The notes under the pieces: model-generated
What the model saw: the letters and a program-made list of their open reading frames with translations, nothing else
What the model was told of the DNA's origin: nothing
Databases searched by the model: none
Program-made: the position numbers and the translations under genes
Assembly: GCA_048013815.1 (NCBI GenBank)
Contig: CM106586.1
Location: forward strand, 14,818,001 to 14,882,000
Direction of reading: 5' to 3'
Source: Setoptus koraiensis
Taxonomy: Eukaryota > Arthropoda
DNA: 64,000 bases
In this document: positions 42,776 to 52,522 of the stretch, piece after piece
Layout of the letters: every line of letters begins with the position of its first letter
Position numbering within the stretch: position 1 is the first letter of the stretch

Positions 42776-44803
42776 ATGGACGCAACTGTAAATCAACAAC
42801 AATCACAAATGGATTCCGATACAATGACCACGGATAGTGTCGTTGTTATTTCCCTATCAAGTGATGAGGACGATGGCATTATCGTCGAAAATAAAAATGT
42901 TAGTGACAAGACCAAATATATAGACACTCAACGTTCCGAAAACGAATCTAATCCACCAAAAAAGATGAAGAAAAAAAGTGAGCAACCCAAACATAGTTTT
43001 ATGGATAATAGCTCCGACTCCATGGAATCGCTGAAAACCTTCTCTGATAGTGACCAAGATAGTCACTTTAATAACGTGACAGGCACACAAAAAAGCGACG
43101 ACGCTATGGATACTACCATGTTGCCACAACTCAACGAAGAATGTCTTAGGGCTATATTCTCTTATCTGGATCGAGAGGACCTCCTCAATTGTGCTCTGGT
43201 CTCAAAATCTTGGTTACATCTTGTTAGACAAATTATCTCTTTTGGTCACCTTCACATAGATTATAAATTGACCAAGAGGTTGATGAGTAATGAAGCGACA
43301 AAAAAGAAGTCCAAACAAAACGGGGGAGATTCTTCATCATCCAAACCAAAAGATCTATCAACTCTGATCAGGAAATATTACCACCATGCCACTAGTATCA
43401 CTGTCGATTATGGGGTTAAAGTACCGGCGAAATATTTTAACGCTTCATTCTTTCTCAGAACTACACTAAAGCATCTGACAATTTGCGGTTCAATCAAATG
43501 GATCGACTGTCGCTGTAGTCCGGTCTCGAAGAACTATCCAAACATCAACTCTGATGAACTCCACGGTAACCTCGAAAAGCTTGAGACAATCATAGTGTCT
43601 TCAACAACTCAATTGAGTGCATGTTGCTTACTCGACTTGATAAGTCGGTCACCGAAATTGAAAACCATCAAATATCATGGACATTTGGCTTTACCCGGTC
43701 ACTATACCTCTTTTGTGGACAAAACTTTTCCAGGAAACTTGAAGACATTCCAATGGCCTTGGGTTAGGGCCGGTCAATCAGGTACAATCGAGTTGATTAT
43801 CGAGAAGAATCTCAACATAGAAAATATTGATTGTACATCTACAGTGGTTTGCGCCATGCTATCTCAACGCCGGCTGCTCGAGATAAAAAGATTAATTATT
43901 CGACTAGCTGAGATTTGGAGATCTTCAGATATGAACAACCTTCATATTCAAAACATCAAGTATTTAGATCTGGCAAAAAAGCTCATAAGCTTGGAAATAA
44001 GAAGTTATGATTTTCAAGAGCAAGAGCTAGCAGAAGCGTCAACGCAAGAGCGAGAAAGAGTGAGCTTGGAGAAGGAATCTTACATGAGTACGTTCTGGGA
44101 AACTATCGAAAAGATATCAAGTGTGAAGGCCCTGACAGTTTACGGCTGTTGGGACTTTGATAGATCGTGCAGAGAAATATTGAAACATGCTAAAAATGTG
44201 GAATATCTCAAAATCAATTTGCTACCAGAAAATTTCAAAGAAGATAACGATGATAGAGACAGTGGCAACAACAATCGTGTTTTGAATTTGGAGGATGGTC
44301 TTCTAGCACTCAATAAGTTACCCAACCTCAAATCGCTTCACGTTATTTGTGTAGAGAAACTCGGTGACATTAGTTCTATGTCTTGCACTGCTCTTACTAA
44401 ACTGGCCGATAAATTGTGGATATTAGATGTCAAAGTTAATTTAACGGACAATGTAAAGGAATTAATTTTCAACATTCAGAGACGAGGCAATCCTCTGAAT
44501 AGAACCTACAATCTGGTTTTCGATGTGATACCGAGAAATTCAAATTATTGCGAAATTCTCGTTGACACACTCATTGGGACAGAGGGCACTAGGTACAAGT
44601 CAATAGAGGATTTCGAAAGCAATCTTAATAAGTTAGCTCAAATTGAAGCAGCAGAGAGACAAGGAGAGGCAACTGTGAATGCCATCGGCATTTGGGGCCT
44701 GTCGCTGGCATCTTCTGCGAAATGCAAACAATATCATCAATTGAAGACCGATTGGGACTACTACTGTGAACACTTTAATTATGACCGAAAATTACAAATA
44801 TAA
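42776..44803 (+). CDS. F-box protein with a probable leucine-rich C-terminal region
   Basis: 675 residues, one exon, from the ATG at 42776. Order: acidic Ser/Asp-rich N-terminus with a SUMO-interaction-like VVVISLSSDEDD at about 22-33; a Lys-rich stretch (PPKKMKKKSE); an F-box at about 119-165 (LNEECLRAIFSYLDREDLLNCALVSKSW); then irregular Leu-rich repeats (KHLTICGSIKWIDC, LETIIVSSTTQL, KALTVYGCW, LKSLHVICVEKLG). F-box proteins bring substrates to SKP1-CUL1 ubiquitin ligases. The C-terminal repeats resemble the FBXL class but are too diverged to name an orthologue. Its stop is 46 bases from the COA6 stop on the opposite strand. Confidence 0.82.
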   Translation: MDATVNQQQSQMDSDTMTTDSVVVISLSSDEDDGIIVENKNVSDKTKYIDTQRSENESNPPKKMKKKSEQPKHSFMDNSSDSMESLKTFSDSDQDSHFNNVTGTQKSDDAMDTTMLPQLNEECLRAIFSYLDREDLLNCALVSKSWLHLVRQIISFGHLHIDYKLTKRLMSNEATKKKSKQNGGDSSSSKPKDLSTLIRKYYHHATSITVDYGVKVPAKYFNASFFLRTTLKHLTICGSIKWIDCRCSPVSKNYPNINSDELHGNLEKLETIIVSSTTQLSACCLLDLISRSPKLKTIKYHGHLALPGHYTSFVDKTFPGNLKTFQWPWVRAGQSGTIELIIEKNLNIENIDCTSTVVCAMLSQRRLLEIKRLIIRLAEIWRSSDMNNLHIQNIKYLDLAKKLISLEIRSYDFQEQELAEASTQERERVSLEKESYMSTFWETIEKISSVKALTVYGCWDFDRSCREILKHAKNVEYLKINLLPENFKEDNDDRDSGNNNRVLNLEDGLLALNKLPNLKSLHVICVEKLGDISSMSCTALTKLADKLWILDVKVNLTDNVKELIFNIQRRGNPLNRTYNLVFDVIPRNSNYCEILVDTLIGTEGTRYKSIEDFESNLNKLAQIEAAERQGEATVNAIGIWGLSLASSAKCKQYHQLKTDWDYYCEHFNYDRKLQI

Positions 44804-44849
44804 ACTGACCTCCCACTGATTAGTTGTAACTCAAAAATGATCATTATTA

Positions 44850-45217
44850 TTATTTTAACTTTCTCTCATCTAACGCCTTAGCGCCCTCTTCTTCTAAACG
44901 TTTCTTGAACTTCAGATATTCCCTTCTCCTGTCGAAATGTTCCGTCTGTTTATTTGTGAGATGAAATTTTCCAACGAAATGAGGTTAATATTACAGTTGA
45001 ATACATAGATAACCGTTTAGCTATTGTCGGTTCTGCTGAATCTTACCCATTTATTTCCACAACCAGCGACATATGGTTCTCGTAAGGCAGCGCATTTAGT
45101 TTTGGCAGTTTCGGGATCAGAACTAGATTTTTCAGCCTCGTCCAAACAGGCCCAATATTTGTCCTTGGCATTCCAGCATTCTTGTCTGGCTTGGCGACCT
45201 TTAAAGGGTTCTGACAT
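44850..45217 (-). CDS. COA6: Cytochrome c oxidase assembly factor 6 (COA6), two exons
   Basis: Exons 45217-45047 and 44945-44850 (donor TGG/gtaaga, acceptor aaacag) give 88 residues. Without the splice the frame stops after NKWVRF; with it the protein ends TEHFDRRREYLKFKKRLEE, matching the human C-terminal helix FDKRRDYLKFKEKF, which settles the model. The CHCH motif pair is CX9C (CWNAKDKYWAC) and CX10C (CAALREPYVAGC), the COA6 signature. COA6 works in the mitochondrial intermembrane space in copper delivery to the COX2 CuA site. It converges on the F-box gene. Confidence 0.95.
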
Positions 45218-45334
45218 CACTGGGATAATTGAATGACTACAAGATTTAGCTGGTTGGTGTAAAACAGAAAGCTGGCTTCTTTATTTACATCATGGCTTGT
45301 GGAAAAACATGTACAATATTTCATGTTCCAAGAC

Positions 45335-45358
45335 GTGCGCGCTGTGAGAGGCGCGCAC
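45335..45358 (-). other. GC-rich hairpin past the Twist-like stop
   Basis: Perfect 8-base arms GTGCGCGC and GCGCGCAC with an 8-base loop, 20 bases past the stop of the Twist-like gene, so probably in its 3' untranslated region. Confidence 0.6.
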
Positions 45359-45377
45359 AGTTTCAAAAAAATTGTAA

Positions 45378-45860
45378 CTACAGTGTTGAACACGAACTCG
45401 AATTGTTCTCCTTGGAAATTGAGGTCTGAACTCTGAACATGTGAAAACCAAAATGTAACGGAGATATTTCAGGTTGGCTATCGGACGATTTTTGCTGCTG
45501 ATGTTGTTGTTTTTCTGATTGTTGTTGCTTTTCTGATTGTTGTTGTTGTTGCTGTTGTTTTTCTGGTTGTTGTTGCTTCTCTGATTGTTGTTGTTGTTGC
45601 TGTTGTCGTTGTAGTTGTTCTGATTGTTGTTCTAATTGTAGATTTGCTTCTTGAATCTTGGTTAGATATCGTATGTACTTGCCGGCCAACGTGAGCGTCT
45701 GAATCTTACTTTTTTTCTCTGCTATGGGCACAGGTATCTTCTCTCTCAGTAGAGCTAGGGCCTTATTGAGTGATTGCGTCCGTTCGCGCTCTCTTACGTT
45801 AGCCATTACTCTTTGCTTGCCAATATTGTGTCTTGATGTTTTAGCTCGATTTTGAGGCAT
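45378..45860 (-). CDS. Divergent Twist-family basic helix-loop-helix protein
   Basis: 160 residues, one exon, from the ATG at 45860. The bHLH domain sits almost at the N-terminus (about 14-70). The basic region [17 protein letters not shown] and helix 2 [16 protein letters not shown] match the Twist signature (MANVRERQRTQSLN, SKIQTLKLA-RYI), with the E-box-contacting Glu kept. The loop is altered (IPVPIAEKK in place of IPTLPSDKL). After it comes a Gln-rich coil with repeats of QQSEKQQQ (about 75-125) and no C-terminal WR domain, which canonical Twist proteins have. Twist proteins are mesodermal E-box regulators that dimerise with E proteins. This is likely a lineage-specific paralogue; its role is unknown. 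Confidence 0.8.
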   Translation of the reverse strand: MPQNRAKTSRHNIGKQRVMANVRERERTQSLNKALALLREKIPVPIAEKKSKIQTLTLAGKYIRYLTKIQEANLQLEQQSEQLQRQQQQQQQSEKQQQPEKQQQQQQQSEKQQQSEKQQHQQQKSSDSQPEISPLHFGFHMFRVQTSISKENNSSSCSTL

Positions 45861-47227
45861 TGTATTGAAAGAGGAACGAAATGTGATGCTTGCTCACATC
45901 AGAGACAGAATCCACAAACAAAGGAGGGAAGGGACATAACCGAAACGAGGGGGACGCGGGTTCGCCGGCGATAGCGATGATGATGGTGGACAAGACGAAA
46001 CCGACAGTAGATCGCACCAGATCGTCGTCATGAAACGTCCTCAGCTACTGCTACTGCTACTCATACTAAAAGAATTAACGCTTCTCGTCGCTAGCGATAA
46101 TGAAGCAGCCCGAACAGGCTAAAACCGCATGTCCATCTTAGATTTATTTTTTCAAAACCATCATTAATTAAGTGTTAGTGAAGGGCAGCAGCAGCAATGG
46201 CAAAAGACGAGGCATAGTATAGTTTTTGGTGAAAAAGCAATTCTTTTCGGCACACATGAATACATCTGTTGCTAATTTAAATATACATACGCATAAAGCA
46301 CACACTCAAATGAACGCCTTGCGCATTCTCTCAAGCATCATCACAAATTGTGATTGTGCGTCCCATCTGCATCATCTAAACTCTAAATCACTTTCTCTCT
46401 TGAAACAAACACTCTCGCTTTGGTTGCCATCAACTGCTAAAATCTTTTACTGGCACTACTATAGATTATTGGTGCTGTTAGACATACCCTGTACACATAC
46501 ACATAGAGTGAATGGGCCTGAAGAAGGCGAGCAACAGAATGATTTAGAAGGCGAACGACCATCATCAAAATCGTCAGTGCCGTCGCTTTTGTTGATTAGA
46601 GCGAGCGATCCTAAATGGCTTTTGTGAATTTACGATATGAGCTTTAGATGCCCACCTAAAACGCGCCATCTTTAGCGGACAACATGAAGCCAGAAGATCG
46701 GATCAGAATGGGCAATGTGGATCATTGTCACCATGATTACATCTACACAACAACTTATTCAAATCCATCATGCATTGGCTTATCTTGTCTCACTTACTTT
46801 CCATCTCGCAAATTTTCACCCAAGCGTACGAACAGCAGAATGCGACGAGCAAACTGATTCTACCAGATCAGCATTTCGGCAGAGATTTTGTGATTCGATA
46901 AATATACTTGGATAGTGATCGCTGCACGAGACAAAGAGCTACAGGCACATAAAAGTGATCAGGCTTGCTCAACACAATTATTTTCTATATACTGTGATCA
47001 TTCAACAAAAATTTAGTAAATTTGTATTTATTTATAGTATGTACATATTATATCGTCTGTGCACTACTGTCAGACAATCTCCTTTAGAATTTATAACCAA
47101 TAGTGACTTAATTTAGCTGATCTATATACACACGGAGATGATAAGATGAGCGCAGTTGATTGAGATCTGATAATTAGTTGTAACCAAGCTCTTCTTCTAT
47201 ACAATCATTGTTGTACTTACAAAGGCT
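45861..47227. other. Gene-free stretch between the Twist-like and glypican genes
   Basis: About 1.4 kb. It holds the Twist-like promoter side and the 3' end of glypican copy 1. A plus frame at 46226-46627 is open for 133 codons but is His/Thr/Leu-rich, resembles nothing known and is probably spurious. The inverted duplication begins near 47090. Confidence 0.4.
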
Positions 47228-50200
47228 TTATGTAATCAATCTCTCGCCTCTCATTAGTGACAATGTAACAAGTAAAGGTAAATAGAGTGACAACACGACT
47301 GCCAGGGATTCGCACACTGACTGAGCTGAAGATCCAACCATATCAGAAAAAGAGGGCTCGAATCCAGAATTCAAATTGTTTGGTGGTGCAGTGAACTCGA
47401 TTTCTGAGAAAGGATCTTTAGTTATATCAACGTTTGGTTGAAGTGTCTCGGAGGTGGTCGGCGATTGTGTTGTTTGAGTGTTGCCCGGGATTCTACAAGG
47501 TTTACCACGGTACCATCCTCTGCCTGGAAGATTTGAATCGTCCTCATGCTCTGAAGATGATCCGCTGCTAGCATTGGATCCAGTCGATCCATTCTCATTT
47601 TCATTTTTGTTGTTGTCGTTGGAATTATCACCATCTTCATGATCACTCATAGACTCTTCTGGATCAGTTTCCTCTTCATCTGCACTGTCGTCCTCAGTAT
47701 CGTATTCAGATTCCGTGTCGCTCCCCACTTCATCTCCCCCATCTCCGGAACCGAATTCCTCGTAGTTTTCAGGCACATTAGGTCGTTGAATTCCAGTTGT
47801 TGGTGGATCATTACTTACTTCAGCCAATTTATCAGCCTCAGTACCGACAACGGGGCACCATGGCAAGTTTTCATCTTCTTCAGAACTTGAAGTTTCTGCT
47901 ACCTCAATGGAAGTTGTGGTTGATTGCTGAAGTGTTGATGGCAGAATTGTTGTACTAGTGGGTGGAGCTACTGATACATCTGGTGTACTCGTTTCATACC
48001 AATCAACATCTTTACCTTCCAGTGCCATATTCATTCTGTTAATTGAAAGTTTCAGTATTCCAACTTGTTGTTGAACTGTGAAACTGTGCTTGGCCTCATT
48101 AGCATCCATAACATTCGTCTTCAAATATCGAGAGAGCGATCCGATTTGGCTGTTATCCAGTTCACTATTGATTGATTTGAGAAAGAAAACAATATGAGTT
48201 ACAAATTTGTCACAATTGTCCAAAGAACATAGGTCGACAGATCGACATACAAGAATTCAGATAACATGGAAAATTAAAGAAACTTACCTCAGTTGTGACG
48301 AGTAACAGCTCGGCGGGGTGCTGATTTGCTTACTTGAGTAACCACCGAGAATTTGTTTGCTCAGACAAACATTATTTGGAAGTCGATACCAGAAACCGAT
48401 AGTTTTGTTTATCTGTTGGCGAATTTCGACAACTAGACCAAGAATCTTTTGCTCGTCGTTATTGTTAGTGGTTGAAGCGGCAGTTGCGGGTGTGGACTGG
48501 ATTAGGGGTGATGACTGCAATAACAGTGATGATTGTTGACTACTTTTTGTTATCATAGGGCCAGATATGATGGGTGCACTGAAGTGATTATTAGAAGGAG
48601 GTATCATAATGGGTGCATTCTGTGACACAAATGGTCTCATGCTAGGTGATGACGTCGATGCTGGAACAGCACTAGTCTGTGTGGCTGGTAAAACGGATTG
48701 TGCTCGATTGCGATTGCCTGTTCGTGTTCTTAATACGGCCATCGGAGTAGGATTGCCAGTGTCTCGTTTATGTCTACGAGAGAGTGAATTTGGGGCTATT
48801 CGTAGTAGAGGTGATTTAGGTGCGGATTGAGTCAAGACACTACTGCTTCCAATTTGTGTTGGATAACTCAGTCCTAGATAATGTGCCGTTCGAGGCATAC
48901 CACATGATTGGAACACTTGTTGTTTAATTTTATCACCATTATCCTGGAAGTTCATTATGGCCTCGCTTATTCTCACATCTATTGGATCTACTACAGATTC
49001 TATATTGAGGCTAGTCCGTAATCTGTTAGCTAATTTGACTAATGAATCAACATAACTGTTCCATTCCTTATCTAGATCCTGATTATACTTGAAGCATGAC
49101 CTCTCTAGTACTTGTTCACAAAACTTCAAGCAGGGTGGTCTGTTGACTGGTATGGCGATTCCGATTCCTCCTGGTTGTAGCTGTTGTGTAATTGGAGGTA
49201 CAGGAGCTGATTGCAGTTTCGACTGTATAAAATTTTGACATTGTGTGGACTGACCAAGCTGTTCAAGAATATATCGATAAAAGATTGATGGTTGATTAAT
49301 TTTGTGCATTAAGTATTACGTTCGCAACATAGTGGTTTTGTTAGTCTATAACTTACCTCAATCATGTTGGTGATTATCTCAATGCCAGCATTGAGTGCCT
49401 TCAGGAATGTTCTCGTTGCTATGAATGTTCTTTTGATGTTTGTAATGAAATTGACTGCATAATCGCCAAATGGATTCAATTTTTCCAATTGATCACTTAT
49501 ACAGTTCAGATAGGATTCATCAAAGTCGTATTGTGAGTTAAAAACTTGGAACAGTTTTCTGTATAAAAGTTGGAAGAAACGATCCATCGATTTGTCCAGA
49601 TTGATGTCACCATTGTCATAGTACCGCTCTAGATCTTCGTACATATCAGTGAATATTTGTGAATTCTTTTCATAGTGTAAACCATAGGTAGATACAAACA
49701 TGTGATTGAAATCTCGTTTCGATGAAGACAACAGTTGTCTGAATGATTCGTCGAATTTTGTAGATTTGCTCGTAAAGAATGCTCTCAACTCGAGCAATGC
49801 GGTTCTTGTCGCATTTGAATATTGATTGTGAATTGTTGTTTTTACTGTTTGTGGTGAGATTAACGCTGGTATTGAGACTGGTGACGAATAGGATGTTGAG
49901 GTGCTGTTTGTTAACGATGGTGCACTATTCGTTACTGGTATTCCAACTGTTGCTGTTTCTGAAAATGTCAATTGTGTAACAATAAATATAAAAACAAGTG
50001 AGGTCATTTTGTTTCTCGGAGATCTGTCCATCTTGAGGCATGCAACTGTCGGAGTGTTCATTTTTTCAGCTGATAAACGATGCTAGTGGGGACTGCTCTT
50101 ACTTTCAACGTTGACCATGTGTACTCTAGGATTCGTGTTGGAAATGGTTCTGCTCTGAATAATATTTGAAATAGTAAAACAAAGTGTTGGACTGCAACAT

Positions 50201-51040
50201 CTCAAACTACAGCCACTGAACTTTGGATATTCTTGACATGTTATCATTAAATTTGGTTCTGTTTGTACCTATTGAGAGCCATGTTCATATCAACAATAAT
50301 GATTGATAGTGCTAACAATGATAATAACAGTAATAATAACTGGAGAATAACAATGATAAGTTTCTCGGTTTCTTTCAGTTTCTCCTCTGAATGATTTGAT
50401 CGTTGAATTGATATGCACCACCTCGTACATGTTGCGCAGGCGCATCCTACTTGTTGAATCGCCTGTTCCTTCACCTCAATGATGGACAAAGGAGCATACA
50501 AAGAGAGCGTCCTCTCATTAATACCAGCAAGTTCACCTGGTTTCGCACAAATGGAATTTGTTCGATGCGACAAATTGGGGGAAGGAATATGGTGCGTTTT
50601 GGCTCGTGCTGTTGTGCCAGCCCCTTTTGACGTGCGCGGTGCATGTTAATCTCACTCTGTGGCTCTCGCTCGCTCTCTCTCTCTCTCTCTGTAGGCTACT
50701 TAACATTAATTATTCCATTGGAATTTAAAGATGGCGGTCATCTTTTGCGCATAGAGGGGAGATAACTCATCTGAGATAAGTGAAGGTATACACACACACT
50801 CACACACACAAGTTCTGTTGTCATTGAACAAAATGTATGATCGATGTGCGAGTGTTTGTGTGTGTGTGTGTGTGTGTGTTTTTGTCTGCGGATTCCTGTG
50901 CCCCTGGAGGATGCACGTCGCTTTTGGTCGCCGCTCGCATGCATGCTCGCATCTTTATAGGCGCATAGGAATAGGATGATGCCGATGATGAAGCCCGCGG
51001 TGATGCCAACGGTGGTGCCAATAGTGATGGTTAACACACA
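47090..51040. repeat. Left arm of a large inverted duplication carrying a glypican gene
   Basis: The reverse complement matches 51660-55440. Beyond the genes, matching pieces include 47150-47195 with 55357-55402, 50402-50460 with 52189-52248, 50698-50760 with 51888-51945, and 50820-50940 with 51740-51845. The outer parts are diverged; 47905-49890 is nearly identical to 52691-54676. Confidence 0.88.
47228..50061 (-). CDS. Glypican, Dally-like (GPC4/6) type, copy 1, three exons
   Basis: Exons 50061-49357, 49258-48288 and 48164-47228 give 870 residues. Order: signal peptide (SLVFIFIVTQLTFSETA); glypican N-lobe (FNHMFVSTYGLHYEKNSQIF, DMYEDLERYYDNGD, FDESYLNCISDQLEKLNPFG); core with NQDLDKEWNSYVDSLVKLAN and SVVDPIDVRISEAIMNFQDN; a basic RRHKRD furin-like site near 425; an acidic Ser-Gly region (EEFGSGDGGDE) for heparan sulfate attachment; a CRIP-type cysteine stretch; and a hydrophobic C-terminus typical of GPI anchoring. 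Glypicans bind Wnt, Hedgehog and BMP ligands at the cell surface. Several canonical cysteines (for example the CPHC motif) are missing. It is one half of an inverted pair. Confidence 0.92.
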
Positions 51041-51055
51041 TCAACCTGAACAACA

Positions 51056-51090
<35 letters not shown>

Positions 51091-51947
51091 GCTCACGCAC
51101 ACACACTCGCTCGCAAACACACAAACACCAGTGTGCAGGTTGACCGCACTTTCTCGGACCACCACACACAGTTTTTCGCTTGAAGCCACCTAAAGATCAA
51201 TGCAATTATAAGTATAGGGTGGAGCAAGCAACTGAGCATGTTTCTACTGTTTATGCTACGCTGCCTTCCACAGTGCATTTTCTGCACACACACACTGCGC
51301 GCTGCTTCCAATGTGCACCGATGTTTTAAGAAATATCCAACAGAGGCGCTGCTCACACTTTGTTCAACGAAGAATGCACTGCAGCGCCGCCCTCGCGGAC
51401 CTTTTTTAAACTAATATAGGTGCATCAGAAAAACCCGTGCTTACTCAAATTAACCAAGGTGGGCAATTGCTTGCCACCATGGTGTACACCCTGTACATGA
51501 TGGTGGTCTAGCGAGCGACGTACAGCGTGTTGCGTCACTATGGTCCGCCATTGGCATTGGTGTTGCGGCAAGTGGAAGCACAAAACTTTGCGGAGGCGCA
51601 AGAGAGTGTGGTCAATTTGTAATGGTATTTGTGTGAGTGTTGGTGTTGGTGTGTTTGTCCAAGTTGTGTTATGCGTTAACCATCACCATGGGCAGTGCCA
51701 TGGACATCATCTTTCTATGTGTATACGGACACATTGAGTTCATGTGAGCGGCGACCAAAAGAGACGTGCATCCTCTGACCGAAAGAATTCGCAGACAAAA
51801 ACACACACACACACGCACACACAGATCATACATTTTGTTCGATGACAACAACACTTGTGTGTGTACATTCACCTACCTTCTCTCTATGCGCAAAAGATGA
51901 CCGCCATCTTTGAATTCCAATGGAATAATTAATGTTAAGTAGCCTAC

Positions 51948-51980
<33 letters not shown>

Positions 51981-52522
51981 AAGAGATTAACATGCATCGC
52001 GCATTTCAAAGGGGGAGGGAACAAACACACAAGGACCCTTTTCTGTCGCATCAAACGAAATCTATCCCTATGAAACCAGGTGGGTTTCGCCGTGATATAG
52101 TGGAGGAGCTGATATCACTGTGCACTGTCCTTGTTGGTCACTCGCTGTCGCTCTGCTGCTTTGTCCATTAATAAAACGAAGGCACAAGCGATTCAACAAG
52201 TAGAATGCGCCTGCGCAACATGTACGAGGTGGTGTATATCAATTCAACGATCGAACCATTCAGAGGAAAGAGAAGAGGAATGGAACTGAGAATTATCATT
52301 GTTGTACCACTATGTTTATCACTATTCTCATAATGCTATTGTAATTATAAAATTATTCTTGTTACAATTGTCGGGCGCTCGATTGCTACCTAGAAAACAG
52401 CATGTCGTCCAGAATATACAAAGTAATATAGAAATAGCTATTGCAAACTGTAAAAGAGAAGCACTAGATAACTTACTTTTATTATTTTCATTTATGTATT
52501 TATATATTTGAGCTTAACAAAG
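50062..52522. other. Shared 5' region between the head-to-head glypican genes
   Basis: About 2.5 kb: the two arms meet around 51350, with a unique centre of about 600 bases (51040-51660). Simple repeats occur symmetrically: (TC)n at 50671-50692 against (GA)n at 51947-51974, and TG/CA runs at 50859-50880, 51061-51088 and 51799-51822. Both promoters should lie here. No coding frame of note. Confidence 0.6.

Noticed and set aside
45017-45046. COA6 ending with VRFSRTDNS at 45017
   Set aside because: That tail is read-through into the intron. The spliced exon 44945-44850 restores the conserved C-terminal helix.
46226-46627. 133-codon plus-strand frame
   Set aside because: His/Thr-rich from CACA-type DNA, no known similarity, no flanking signals; treated as chance.
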